Positions 18,587 through 30,771 of a DNA stretch of 64,000 nt are shown here, piece after piece (the first letter of the stretch is position 1; the number at the start of each line of letters is the position of its first letter). The stretch lies in NCBI RefSeq assembly GCF_000022145.1, contig NC_011891.1, forward strand, positions 3,454,501-3,518,500, read 5' to 3'. The position numbers and the translations under genes were made by a program. The notes beneath the pieces are model-generated. The model saw nothing but the letters and a program-made list of their open reading frames with translations, was not told the DNA's origin and did not search any database. The DNA comes from Anaeromyxobacter dehalogenans 2CP-1 (lineage in GTDB: Bacteria > Myxococcota > Myxococcia > Myxococcales > Anaeromyxobacteraceae).

Positions 18587-18939
18587 CGCCCCCTCCCCCT
18601 CCCGCCCACCGGCGGGCCGCCAGGAACGTTGCGGATCCGGCGTGCGTCGGGCGACCACAGCCCCCGCCGGCGCGACGCGCGCGGGGCGCGCCGCGGCTTG
18701 ACCGGGCCGCGCGCGGCCGCTAGTAATGCCTCCGCCCAGGGTAGACCGCCTCGCGCGGGCGCCCCGGGCCCGAGGCCGCGCGCGAGGTCCGCGGAGCGGC
18801 CGATCGCCTGCAAGCGATCCTGGACCCGATCCGCGGCGCGGCAGCCGCGGCCCCCGGCGCGAGCGCCGGCCAGCACCGGACGCATCTTCCGAGCAGCCGC
18901 GCCCACGACGGCGCCGGCGAATCCGAGACAGGAGCACCG
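18587..18939. other. Intergenic gap with a possible promoter and long leader
   Basis: 353 bases upstream of the small TTG-start gene. It contains a candidate promoter at 18698-18727 and then about 200 bases of GC-rich sequence with several short inverted repeats and no coding signal that I trust. Confidence 0.35.
18698..18727 (+). promoter_or_regulatory. Candidate sigma70 promoter
   Basis: TTGACC at 18698-18703 and AGTAAT at 18722-18727 are spaced 18 bases (or TAGTAA at 17). Both hexamers stand out from surrounding near-pure G/C sequence. The next start codon is more than 200 bases downstream. Confidence 0.4.
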
Positions 18940-19257
18940 TTGGACACCTCCCGCCACGACAACCGCGCCAACGGCCGGCGCCGCCGCAAGGGCGGCGGCG
19001 GCCGCCGGATGGCGCACGGCCCCCGCTCCCCGCACCCGCACATCCCGCTCACCGACGAGGGCACGCCCGCGGCCATCCCGGACGCGCCGCCGGTCTCGCC
19101 GGTGGTGTTCGTCTCCGCGGAGAGCCGCGAGCGCTACCCCTGGGTCCCGGCGCGCGTGATCGCGGGCAGCGTCTGGCGCGGGCCAGGACACGAGCGGGTG
19201 CGCGTGGACGAGAACGGCCACGCCGCGCCCTGGAAGACCGTGCAGCGCGCCGGCTGA
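18940..19257 (+). CDS. Small hypothetical protein (TTG start)
   Basis: 105 residues if it starts at the TTG at 18940, which follows AGGAG by 6 bases; an internal ATG at 19009 would shorten it to 82 residues. The N-terminus is strongly basic (NGRRRRKGGGGRR), then Pro/His-rich, and the C-terminal half looks folded (VVFVSAESRERYPWVP... HERVRVDENGHAAPW). No family recognised. The basic start might bind nucleic acid. It stands between an efflux of minus-strand genes and ends 6 bases before the convergent gene at 19264. Confidence 0.5.
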   Translation: MDTSRHDNRANGRRRRKGGGGRRMAHGPRSPHPHIPLTDEGTPAAIPDAPPVSPVVFVSAESRERYPWVPARVIAGSVWRGPGHERVRVDENGHAAPWKTVQRAG

Positions 19258-19263
19258 TCCGGC

Positions 19264-19890
19264 TCAGCGCCCGCCGGTCCCCAGCTCGGACCGCACCACC
19301 AGCCCGATGGCCGGCGCGCCCCGGCGCACGCCGCCGCCCTGGTAATGGTGCCAGCTCGCGCGCAGGCCGATGCCGGTCCGCGAGCGCCGCGAGACCAGCC
19401 ACTCGGCGTCGAGCACCGCGCCGGGCGCGGGGTCGAAGTCGATCCGGGCGCCCTCCAGGAACCCGCGGCCGCGCAGCGTCGGCGCGAGCAGCACCGAGGC
19501 GCCCGCGCCGAGCCGCAGCGGGCCGAGCTCCAGGCTCTCGGCCAGCTCCACCGGGAACGCGGTGAACGTGGCGGAGCCGTTCGACGCCCGGACGAGCTGG
19601 AGCTTGAACCCGGCGGTCACGCGCGTGGAGAGCCGGCCGCCGGCGAGGCGGAGCACGCTCGCACCGACCGCGGCGGAGATCCCGTCCTGGAGCGCCAGGC
19701 CGAAGCGCCGGCCGGTCGTGTACTCGAGCGCGATGAACCGGCGCAGGCCGAAGTCGCTGTGCAGCTCGACGATCAGGCCCGCCGGCGCGACGCGCTCCGG
19801 CGCCGCCCGCTCCACCTGCGGGGGCGGCGCGGGCACCGCGGGCGCGGGCTCGGCGGCGAGCAGCAGGGCGACGAAGGCTACGGCCATCAT
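19264..19890 (-). CDS. Secreted or outer-membrane hypothetical protein
   Basis: 208 residues. Two adjacent ATG codons (19890 and 19887) begin a cleavable signal peptide (MMAVAFVALLLAAEPAPA). The mature part is rich in alternating hydrophobic and polar residues with Gly (FKLQLVRASNG, LRLGAGASVLLAP, GLRASWHHY), consistent with a small outer-membrane beta-barrel, though the last residue is Arg and not Phe. No family identified. It is divergent from the gene at 20149, with 258 bases between them. Confidence 0.6.
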   Translation of the reverse strand: MMAVAFVALLLAAEPAPAVPAPPPQVERAAPERVAPAGLIVELHSDFGLRRFIALEYTTGRRFGLALQDGISAAVGASVLRLAGGRLSTRVTAGFKLQLVRASNGSATFTAFPVELAESLELGPLRLGAGASVLLAPTLRGRGFLEGARIDFDPAPGAVLDAEWLVSRRSRTGIGLRASWHHYQGGGVRRGAPAIGLVVRSELGTGGR

Positions 19891-20148
19891 GGCGGTGCGC
19901 TCCGGGGCCCGGCCTCCGCGTGCCGCGCCTGCCTGGACGTTGGGGCCGGCGCCGGCGACGCGCCACCTGCCCGCGCGATCGCCCGCCCCCGCCCCCCGCC
20001 GGCGCCCGCCCGTCCGGCTGCGCAGCGGGCGCCCGTCGCCTGCCGTGCGGATCGGCTCGCCGCGCGGGGGAGGTGCCGGCGGCGCGCGCCGGCACGAAGC
20101 TTCGGGGGGCGGGCGCGCGAGGAGGCGCGCCCGGAGGGGAGGCCAGGG

Positions 20149-20925
20149 GTGCACGCAGGGCGGATGGCGCTCGGCCTCGCGGTGGCCGCCGCGCTCGCGG
20201 GCGTCACGCCGCGCGCGGGGGCGGACGACGGCGGCGCGGCCGGCGCCGTCACCGGCGCGTTCGGCGGGCCCGTGGTGGCGCCGCTCCCGGCGGACGGCGC
20301 GCGGCTGGCGGGCGCCGCGTTCATGGGCTACCGCGGGCGCGACGGCCAGTCCACGGGGGCGGTGCTCACCGTCGCGCCCTGGCGCGCCGTGTTCCTCCGA
20401 GCCGGGGGAGAGCTCACCCCGTGGTCCCAGGACGGCGGCGTGCGCCTGCTGTGGGGCGCCGGCCTCGAGTCCGCCCGGCCCGGGACCGCGTTCCTGCACG
20501 TGCACGACTGGGGCCCGGTGCGGCCCGGCGAGCAGTTCACGCTCCGTCACGCCGAGGCCAGCGCCGGGTACAAGCTTCCGGCGGGGTGCCTGGGCCCGCT
20601 CTGCGTCGCGCCCGCCGTCTACGCCACCGTGCCGTTCGACGGCGGTCCGTACGCCGGCGCCCGCGCGGCGCTCACGCTGTGGGGGAGCTGGTACGTGATG
20701 GGCGCCTTCGGCCGGACGGTGCCCGGGGTGCTCGACCGGGCCCGGGACGCGGCGCCGGCGCCCGCGTGGCGGCTCGGCTGGTCGCTGGGGCGGTGGAGCG
20801 GCCGGGCGGGCGCGCTGTTCGTCACGTACCGTGACGAGCTCGCGCTCGACCGGCTGCGCACCCCCGGCGTGAAGGATCGGCAGGGGCGCGGGGCGCTCAT
20901 GGCGGGGGCGGTGTGGACCCGCTGA
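20149..20925 (+). CDS. Exported protein of unknown function, coupled to GH16 gene
   Basis: 258 residues from a GTG at 20149 that follows GGGGAGG; an ATG at 20164 is an alternative. Either gives a signal peptide (MALGLAVAAALAGVTPRAGA). The body has repeated amphipathic strands (GAVLTVAPWRAVFLRAGGEL, VRLLWGAGLES, GYKLPAGCLGPLCVAP) suggesting a beta-barrel or jelly-roll envelope protein. It overlaps the next gene's GTG by 13 bases, so it probably acts with the GH16 enzyme, for instance as its anchor or in the same polysaccharide pathway; this is inference from context only. Confidence 0.6.
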   Translation: MHAGRMALGLAVAAALAGVTPRAGADDGGAAGAVTGAFGGPVVAPLPADGARLAGAAFMGYRGRDGQSTGAVLTVAPWRAVFLRAGGELTPWSQDGGVRLLWGAGLESARPGTAFLHVHDWGPVRPGEQFTLRHAEASAGYKLPAGCLGPLCVAPAVYATVPFDGGPYAGARAALTLWGSWYVMGAFGRTVPGVLDRARDAAPAPAWRLGWSLGRWSGRAGALFVTYRDELALDRLRTPGVKDRQGRGALMAGAVWTR

Positions 20926-21815
20926 TCCGGCCCGCGATGGCCGCCGCGCTCGCCGTGGCGTGCGGGTGCGGCCTGCTCTCGCCGGGCGAGCCGCCCGCCG
21001 CGCCCACCGCGCCGGTGCCCGGGTGGACGGCGCCGGACGCCCCCATCCCGGCGCCGCCGCCGCCCGCCGGCGTGGCGCCGGAGGCGCCGCTCCCCGGCTA
21101 CGCGCTCGCGTGGCACGACGAGTTCGACGGGACGGCGGTGGACCCGGCGCGCTGGAACGTGGAGGCCCGCCACTGGCGCGACGCGCTCAACGACCCGGCG
21201 GCGGTCACCGTGCAGGATGGCCTGCTGCGGATCACGACCTTCACCGACGAGGCCGGCGTCCACCACACCGGATATCTCCAGACGGTCGGCCTGTTCGAGC
21301 TGACCTACGGCTACCTGGAGGCGCGCATCCGCTTCCACGAGGTGCCCGGCACCTGGTGCGCGTTCTGGCTCTACCCGGAGACGTACGGCCACCCCATCGG
21401 CGACCCCGGCACCGCCGGCGTGGAGATCGACGTCGTGGAGCACCGGGTGGTGGACGGCGGCGGCTGGAACGTGCGCGACCTGGTGATGTCGGGCATCAAC
21501 TGGGACGGCTTCGGCCCGGACTGGAAGAAGGTGCACCGGACCCAGCCGCCGCCCGACGGCGGGCCGGTGTGGGGCGCGTGGCGCACCTTCTCGGTCCTCT
21601 GGACGCCCGCGGGCTACACGTTCTACGTGGACCAGCAGCCGCTCTGGAGCACCTCGGCCGCGGTGTCGCACCGGTCCCAGCCCATCTACCTCACCTGCGA
21701 GGTGAAGCAGCGGAGCTGGGCCGGGACGATCCCCGCCGGCGGCTACGGACCCGCGGCGACGAGCGACGACTTCATGGAGGTGGACTGGGTGCGCGCGTGG
21801 CAGCCGGCGCCCTGA
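20913..21815 (+). CDS. Exported glycoside hydrolase family 16 (beta-glucanase-like)
   Basis: 300 residues from a GTG at 20913 (an ATG at 20937 is possible). A lipoprotein-like N-terminus with Cys17/Cys19 is followed by a Pro/Ala linker, then a jelly-roll catalytic domain starting LAWHDEFDG. The GH16 signature is VEIDVVEH with Glu171 (nucleophile), Asp173 and Glu176 (acid/base). Trp-rich segments (GTWCAFWLYPE, GINWDGF) line the glycan cleft and the domain ends in the usual MEVDWVRAW strand. The family cleaves beta-1,3/1,4-glucans, agarose or related polymers by a retaining mechanism; the substrate here is unknown. It ends 15 bases from the convergent topoisomerase gene. Confidence 0.9.
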   Translation: MDPLIRPAMAAALAVACGCGLLSPGEPPAAPTAPVPGWTAPDAPIPAPPPPAGVAPEAPLPGYALAWHDEFDGTAVDPARWNVEARHWRDALNDPAAVTVQDGLLRITTFTDEAGVHHTGYLQTVGLFELTYGYLEARIRFHEVPGTWCAFWLYPETYGHPIGDPGTAGVEIDVVEHRVVDGGGWNVRDLVMSGINWDGFGPDWKKVHRTQPPPDGGPVWGAWRTFSVLWTPAGYTFYVDQQPLWSTSAAVSHRSQPIYLTCEVKQRSWAGTIPAGGYGPAATSDDFMEVDWVRAWQPAP

Positions 21816-21830
21816 CCGCGCGCCATCGGC

Positions 21831-22967
21831 TCACGGGGCCGGCGCCCGCGCCGCCGCGCGGATCCGGTCGCGCGCGGCGAAGCCGGGCCTCCCGGCCGGG
21901 CGGGCGATGGGCGCGCCCCCGACGCGGGACGCCGGCGCCGCCCCGGCCCTCGGGGCCGGCGCCTCCTCCTCGCGCAGGAGCCGGACCAGCGCCGCCTCGA
22001 CCCGGTGCAACCCGCGCGTCACGGCCACGCCGACCTCGTCCGGCGCGTAGCAGCAGCCGATCACCTTCCCCCGCCCGAACGCCTGCAGCACGGCCGGGCT
22101 CACGTACGAGGCGCGCGCCACCGACGGCGTGTTGCCGAGCCTGCCCGCGACGACCTTCACCGCGGCGACCTCGAGCTGCCGCCGGCTGGTCCGACCCGGG
22201 ACGATCTCCCGCTCCCGCCGCGCCAGCTCGCTCGCGCAGAGCACCGTGCCGGCCCAGGTCCGGAAGTCCTTCGCGGTGAACGGCGCCCCCGCCGCCTCGC
22301 GCAGGTACGCGTTCAGGTGGCGGCGCCGCACGTCCACCACCTCGCCCTCCTCCTCGAACTTGAACACGTCGCGCCCCGGCACTCGCAGCAGCGTGCGCAC
22401 CAGCCGCGCCACCGGCGCGTCCTCCAGCTCGCGCACCTGCCGCTTGCCGGACTTGCCGCGGTAGTCGAACACGAGCCGGTCGCCCTGCACGCGCACGTGC
22501 CGGGGCCGGACCGTGGTGAGCCCGTAGCTCCCGTGCTCGCGCGCGTACGCCTCGCTGCCCGGCCGCATCGGGCAGGTGGCGAGGATCCGCACCATCGCCG
22601 CGAGCACCCGCTCCCGCCCCAGGCCGCGGCGGCGCAGGTCGCGGGTCACGCGCGCGCGGATCCTCGGGAGCGCGGCGGCGAAGCGGAGCAGCCGCCGGTA
22701 CTTCGCCCCGGAGCGGCGGCGCATGAACTCCGGGTGATAGCGGTACTGCCAGCGTCCGGCGCGATCCCGGCCGATCGCCTGCAGCTTGGCGCCGGCGACC
22801 GGGCTGACCCGCACGTCCGTCCACGCCGGCGGCAGCGCGAGGCGCCGCGCGCGCTCGGCGTCCTCCGCGGCCGCCGGGCGGCCGTCCGGGCGGACCCAGC
22901 GGAACCCGGTGCGCGGCGTGCCGGCGCGGCGCAGCCCGATCTCCTGGAGCCTCTCGATGGCGCGCAT
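21831..22967 (-). CDS. Type IB DNA topoisomerase
   Basis: 378 residues. ATG at 22967 is directly preceded by GGAGGGG. The N-terminal beta-rich domain (GFRWVRPDGRPAA... ALPPAWTDVRVSP) and the sequence AIGRDRAGRWQYRYHPEF are hallmarks of bacterial/poxviral type IB topoisomerases. Catalytic residues include the Lys/Arg of FDYRGKSGK, RTWAGT, and the nucleophile Tyr288 in ARASYVSPAVL. The enzyme relaxes supercoils through a 3'-phosphotyrosyl bond without ATP. The C-terminal 50 residues are an Ala/Pro/Arg tail. Some residues after the Tyr (VIGCCY) are unusual in having paired Cys. Divergent from the thioesterase at 23082. Confidence 0.92.
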   Translation of the reverse strand: MRAIERLQEIGLRRAGTPRTGFRWVRPDGRPAAAEDAERARRLALPPAWTDVRVSPVAGAKLQAIGRDRAGRWQYRYHPEFMRRRSGAKYRRLLRFAAALPRIRARVTRDLRRRGLGRERVLAAMVRILATCPMRPGSEAYAREHGSYGLTTVRPRHVRVQGDRLVFDYRGKSGKRQVRELEDAPVARLVRTLLRVPGRDVFKFEEEGEVVDVRRRHLNAYLREAAGAPFTAKDFRTWAGTVLCASELARREREIVPGRTSRRQLEVAAVKVVAGRLGNTPSVARASYVSPAVLQAFGRGKVIGCCYAPDEVGVAVTRGLHRVEAALVRLLREEEAPAPRAGAAPASRVGGAPIARPAGRPGFAARDRIRAAARAPAP

Positions 22968-23081
22968 CCCCTCCACGGATGCGCACCTCCGGCCCGCGCG
23001 GCACGCCCGGCGCTGGACGCTCCCGGCGCCCTGGGGTATCCGGATCGAGGAGCCCGGACGCTGCGCCCGGGCTGGAGCCCC

Positions 23082-24158
23082 ATGCGCCCCACCGACACCA
23101 CCTGCGAGCACCTCCTCCCCCTCTCCACCGATCCCGCGCTGCGGCGCCGCTTCATGGTGCTGAAGGATCCCATCCCCGGGAACTTCCGCTTCGGCGTGCT
23201 GCTGGAGGTGCTCGACCGGCTGGCCGCCGACACCGCCATGGCGTACGCGCAGCGCTTCCAGCCCGGCGCGAGGGTGGTGACCGCCGCGCTCGACGAGATC
23301 GTGGTCCGCCGCGTGGCCGACGTGACGCGGGACGTGCGCTGCCTGGCCCGCATCAACCACGTCGGCCGGACGTCGATGGAGGTCGGGATCCGGGTGGAGT
23401 CCGCGCCGGACCGAGCGCACCTCGCCTCCTGCTACTTCACCATGGTGGCGCGCGACGGCGACGGCCCGGGCGCCCGCAGCGTCGCGGTCCCGCCGCTCGA
23501 GCTGGCGGACGACGTCGAGCGGGTGCGCGCCGCCCGCGCCGCCGCACGCCGGGCCGCGTACCGCCGCGAGCAGGACAGCCTGGTGGAGCCGCCCTCGCGC
23601 GACGAGTTCCTGCTGCTGTCCGCGCTGCACCGCGAGCAGGAGGCGCCCGGCTTCGCGGGCGTCCGGGCACGCGACGTGGTCACCGAGACCTGGGAGCGCA
23701 CCTACCCCGAGCAGGAGAACCTCTCGGCGGTGATCTTCGGCGGCTACATCATGCGCCGCGCGTACGAGCTGGCGTCGATCTGCGCCGAGCGCGTGGCGCT
23801 CGACCGCCCGGTGATGGCGGCCGTGAACCGGGTGAACTTCTTCCACCCGGTCCAGATCGGCGACAAGCTCCACCTCACCAGCCGCGTGGTCTACACCGAC
23901 GGCGCCATGGTCTGCATCGAGACCGGCATCGAGCGGATCAGCCGGGACCGCAGCGCCCGCGCGCTCTCCAACTCGTGCCGCTTCACGTTCGTGAACATCG
24001 ACCGCGACCTGCGGCCGGTCCCGGTGCCCACGCTGCACCCGTCCGACTACGCCGAGGACGCGCGCTACCTGGCCGCGCGGCGCGACCTGCGCGGCCTGGA
24101 GGAGCGCAGCGCGAAGGGCTGGCTGCTCTCCTACCTGGCCGGCGCCCAGCGGGGCTGA
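23082..24158 (+). CDS. Double-hotdog acyl-CoA thioesterase
   Basis: 358 residues with two hotdog folds: one at about 25-140 (LLEVLDRLAADTAMAYAQRF ... CLARINHVGRTSMEVGIRVE) and one at about 205-330 (NLSAVIFGGYIMRRAYELASICAE ... MAAVNRVNFFHPVQIGDKL). The order and the paired GG/helix motifs match acyl-CoA hydrolases of the ACOT7/9-like group, which release CoA from fatty acyl-CoA. Start ATG at 23082 follows GGAG. Probably monocistronic; the fatty acid specificity cannot be told from sequence. Confidence 0.85.
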   Translation: MRPTDTTCEHLLPLSTDPALRRRFMVLKDPIPGNFRFGVLLEVLDRLAADTAMAYAQRFQPGARVVTAALDEIVVRRVADVTRDVRCLARINHVGRTSMEVGIRVESAPDRAHLASCYFTMVARDGDGPGARSVAVPPLELADDVERVRAARAAARRAAYRREQDSLVEPPSRDEFLLLSALHREQEAPGFAGVRARDVVTETWERTYPEQENLSAVIFGGYIMRRAYELASICAERVALDRPVMAAVNRVNFFHPVQIGDKLHLTSRVVYTDGAMVCIETGIERISRDRSARALSNSCRFTFVNIDRDLRPVPVPTLHPSDYAEDARYLAARRDLRGLEERSAKGWLLSYLAGAQRG

Positions 24159-24240
24159 GCGGGCGCGCCGCCGCCCCCGGGCAGGACGGGGGCTGGCGCG
24201 CGCGCCGGCCGGGGCGCACCGTCGTCCGGGAGGAACTTAC

Positions 24241-24882
24241 ATGCACCGCACCCTCGCAGCGTTCGCACCCTTCGCGGCAGCCGCCGCCCTGCTCGCCGCC
24301 CCGGCGCCCGCCCGGGCGTTCTTCTCGCTCGAGCTCCACTACGGCGTCGAGCGCGCCGACGCGACCAGCCTGAAGCACGGCCTCGACGCCGCGCTGTCCG
24401 ACACGGCGCGCCTCAAGAACTCCGCCCAGATCGTGGGCGGGCTCGCCACGCTCAAGCTCGGCGTCCTCGAGCTCGGCGCGGTGGCGGACCGGACCTGGAA
24501 GAAGGACGGGCCCAGCATCACCGCGGTCGGCGGCCTGGCCGGCCTCGGCTTCGACGTCGGCGCGATCCGCCTCGAGGCGCTCGGCGAGGCCGGCGGCCGC
24601 CGCTACGGCGACTTCCTGAAGGACCCTGCGGTGATCACCCGCGGGTCCAACGCCGAGTGGCTCGCCTACGTGGGCGTGCGCCCGGGCATCGCGTACCGCG
24701 CCGAGCTGGGCGGCGGCCTCGGGTTCCTCATCGGCGTCTGGGGCTTCGCGCGGTGGGACGTGACGAGCAAGAACGTCCCGGTGACCGTCCGCCCGTCCGA
24801 GGGCGGCCCGGACACGAGCGCCGAGTACGAGCTCGGCGGGGTGACGTTCGGCGCGACCGGTCGCGTCGGGATCGACTTCTGA
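24241..24882 (+). CDS. Outer-membrane beta-barrel-like protein
   Basis: 213 residues, start ATG 8 bases after GGGAGGA. A signal peptide (MHRTLAAFAPFAAAAALLAAPAPARA) is followed by a mature chain with amphipathic strands separated by Gly-rich turns (GLGFDVGAIRLEALGEAGGR, YRAELGGGLGFLIGVWGFARW). It ends GATGRVGIDF with a C-terminal Phe, the usual BAM-recognition end of outer-membrane barrels. Family not recognised. A perfect 15-bp hairpin lies just after it. Confidence 0.65.
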   Translation: MHRTLAAFAPFAAAAALLAAPAPARAFFSLELHYGVERADATSLKHGLDAALSDTARLKNSAQIVGGLATLKLGVLELGAVADRTWKKDGPSITAVGGLAGLGFDVGAIRLEALGEAGGRRYGDFLKDPAVITRGSNAEWLAYVGVRPGIAYRAELGGGLGFLIGVWGFARWDVTSKNVPVTVRPSEGGPDTSAEYELGGVTFGATGRVGIDF

Positions 24883-24909
24883 CGGGGCTGCGCCCCGCGG
24901 GCGCGGCCG

Positions 24910-24944
24910 GCGCAGCCCGGGCGGCACACCCGCCCGGGCTGCGC
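24910..24944 (+). terminator. Perfect 15-bp hairpin, terminator-like
   Basis: Bases 24910-24924 pair perfectly with 24930-24944 around the loop CACAC. No T-run follows, so it would need Rho or act as a barrier. It separates the barrel gene from aroG. Confidence 0.55.
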
Positions 24945-24975
24945 TAGGATGTGCGTTCCGGCCACCGAGGAACGC

Positions 24976-26070
<1,095 letters not shown>

Positions 26071-26125
26071 TCCCCCGCGCGGCGGAGGCGCGCGATCCTC
26101 CATGCGCGGCGACGGCCGAAAGGCT

Positions 26126-27564
26126 ATGGTGCCGCGCTTGAGCCCGACCTTTGCAGACCTGAACCTCTCCGAGAAGACGCTCCAGGCGCTGGAGCGCGCC
26201 GGCTTCGAGCACCCCACGCCCATCCAGGCGCAGGCCATCCCGCCCGCGCTGGGCGGCCGCGACGTGATCGGCGCCGCCGCGACCGGCACCGGCAAGACCG
26301 CCGCGTTCCTGCTCCCCATCATCGAGCGGCTGGGCGGGGGAGCGCCGGCGCCGAAGGATCGCCCGGCGGCCGCGCACGGCAAGCCCGGACCGCGCGCGCT
26401 GGTGCTCGCGCCCACGCGCGAGCTGGCGGTCCAGATCGCCGGCGAGCTGGACCGGTTCGGCCGCGGGCGCCACGTCCGCGGCGCGCTGGTGATCGGCGGC
26501 GTGGGGATGGGCGCGCAGAGCGCGGCGCTGCGCGACCACGAGGTGATCGTGGCCACCCCCGGACGCCTGGTGGACCACCTGCAGCAGGGCACCGCGCGGC
26601 TGGACGGCCTCGAGGTGCTGGTGCTGGACGAGGCCGACCGGATGCTGGACATGGGCTTCGCGCCCCAGCTGAAGCGGATCCTCGCCCGCGTCCCCAAGGT
26701 CCGCCAGACCCTGCTGTTCTCGGCGACCATGGCCGGCGAGGTGGCCGAGTTCGCGCGCGCGCACCTGCGCGATCCGGTGCGGGTCGAGGTGGCGCGGAGC
26801 GGCACGCTCGCCGAGCGGGCCGAGCAGCGGGTGTTCCTGCCCGAGCAGCGGGAGAAGCTGCCGCTCCTCATGGCGCTGCTGGAGGAGGACGACCTGTCCA
26901 CGCTCGTGTTCACCCGCACCAAGCGGCGCGCCGACAAGGTGGCGAAGGCGCTGCAGCGGGCCGGGCACAAGGTGGCGCGCATCCACGCCGACCGCTCGCA
27001 GGCGCAGCGCCGCATGGCGCTGGAGGGCTTCCGCGACGGCCAGTACCGCGTGCTCGTCGCCACCGACATCGCGGCGCGCGGCATCGACGTGGCGGAGATC
27101 GGCCACGTGGTGAACTTCGACCTGCCGCACGTGCCGGAGGACTACGTGCACCGGGTCGGGCGGACCGCGCGCATGGCCGCGAGCGGCCGGGCCTCCGCGT
27201 TCGCCTCGCCGGAGGAGCTCGACCTCCTCCGCGACATCGAGCGGCTCACCCGCGCCCCCATCCCGCGCGCCGAGGTGCCGCGCGAGCACGCCACCTTCCA
27301 GGCGGAGCTCCAGCGGGCCGACGCGGCGCAGGCGAACCCGGGCCCGGGCGCGCGCCCGGCCGGCATGAACCGCAACCGCCGGCGCGCCGCGGCGCACCGC
27401 GATCGGCTGGCGGGCGGCAAGGGCGCGGAGGGCGCCGCCACCGCGGGCGAGCGGGCAACGCGCGCGCAGCCCGCGGCGTCCGCCCCGCGACGGAGCGCGC
27501 CCGCCGCCGCCGGCGCGGGCTCGAAGCCGCGCCGCGTCGGCTCGTGGGGCCCGAAGAAGCGCCG

Positions 27565-27568
<4 letters not shown>
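26126..27568 (+). CDS. rhlE: DEAD-box RNA helicase, RhlE-like
   Basis: 480 residues from the ATG at 26126 (AAAGG just before it); an ATG at 26102 would add eight residues. Motifs in order: F-x-Q region with GFEHPTPIQAQAIP, motif I AATGTGKT, Ia APTRELAVQ, DEAD box LDEADRML, SAT, IV TLVFTRTK, V ARGIDVAEI, VI HRVGRTAR. A basic Arg/Lys/Ala tail of about 90 residues (from about 395) should bind RNA. RhlE proteins remodel RNA in ribosome assembly or decay. Its TAG and the stop of the convergent kinase share the same four bases CTAG (27565-27568). Confidence 0.93.
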
Positions 27569-29790
<2,222 letters not shown>

Positions 29791-29978
29791 GACCCGGGCA
29801 GGGCGGCGCCGGAGCGCCCTGGGGCGAAGAGACCGCACGCGTGACCGATAGGGCGCCGGCCCCCCGCCTCCCACGCTCAGGCGGGGCTTCACCCATCGTC
29901 AATTCCGACGCGCGCACGCCCCACCCTCGCCGCGGGGGCGAGCGGAGCGTCCGGGTGGCGTGCGCCGGGCCGGCGGGC

Positions 29979-30455
29979 TCAGCCGACGATGGACACGGAC
30001 AGCTCGGCCCCGGTGCAGACGATCCGGGCGGAGCGCGTGGTGCCCTTGGTCGCGGTGACCGCGCCCAGCCGCAGGTCGCCCGCGGTCCAGTCGGACCCGA
30101 GCGCCTTCAGCAGGTCGTCCCGGGCGCGGTCGCAGCCGGCCGCGGGCGACGGGGCGGTCAGCGTCACGGTGCGGACGCTGGGACGCGCCACCGCGCCCGC
30201 GATCGACAGCTCCTCGAAGCGGTAGCCGGCGATCTCGAGCTGGGTGTGGGCGACCGCGGTGCGGCCGCCCAGGCCCTCCATCAGGCGGGCGTTGGGATCG
30301 AGCTTCTCGAGCTGGCCGCGGGCGTCGTCCCACGGGGCGCCGGGGGAGACCGGCAGCTTGGCTTCGAGGGAGCCGCCGGCGGATCCGCGGGCGCAGGCGG
30401 CGAGCGTGAAGAGGACGGCGAGGACGGTGGGGGTGCGTACGAGCGAGCTGGACAT
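29979..30455 (-). CDS. Small lipoprotein of unknown function
   Basis: 158 residues with a lipoprotein signal (MSSSLVRTPTVLAVLFTLAAC, Cys21). The mature part is about 135 residues, with an alternating strand/helix pattern, two further Cys (AAGCDRARDDLL and ARIVCTGAEL) that could form a disulfide, and a terminal strand LSVSIVG. No family recognised. It is divergent from the small membrane protein at 30604. Confidence 0.65.
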   Translation of the reverse strand: MSSSLVRTPTVLAVLFTLAACARGSAGGSLEAKLPVSPGAPWDDARGQLEKLDPNARLMEGLGGRTAVAHTQLEIAGYRFEELSIAGAVARPSVRTVTLTAPSPAAGCDRARDDLLKALGSDWTAGDLRLGAVTATKGTTRSARIVCTGAELSVSIVG

Positions 30456-30603
30456 CGTGCGAGCGTTCTCCTTCGGGTGCGGGGGCGGAATCTACTCCCG
30501 CGCCGCCCTTCGCGAAACCCGAATTCGACGACCGGCGGGTCCCCGTGCGGCGCGGCGGCTGCCCCGTTATCGTTGGCACCCGAACTTCCCACCCGGAGGC
30601 GTG

Positions 30604-30747
30604 ATGGAGATCGACCCCAAGGCCATCGTCGGCGCGCTCCTGCTGGCCGCGCTGGGCGTGCTCGCCACCGGCCCCGGGCTGTGGAGCGAGAAGTGGGGCT
30701 GGGGGTGGCTGCGCCGGAAGGACGAGCGCGGCGAGCGGGAGCGCTGA
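30604..30747 (+). CDS. Single-pass small membrane protein
   Basis: A 47-residue protein. The ATG follows GGAGG by 7 bases. One transmembrane helix (AIVGALLLAALGVLATGPGLW, about 7-27) is followed by a Trp-rich interface (WSEKWGWGWL) and a charged cytoplasmic tail (RRKDERGERER). Such proteins often modulate larger membrane complexes; no partner is evident. Third codon positions are almost all G/C, supporting it as a real gene. Confidence 0.6.
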   Translation: MEIDPKAIVGALLLAALGVLATGPGLWSEKWGWGWLRRKDERGERER

Positions 30748-30771
30748 GACCCGCCGGCCGCGCCTCCCCGG

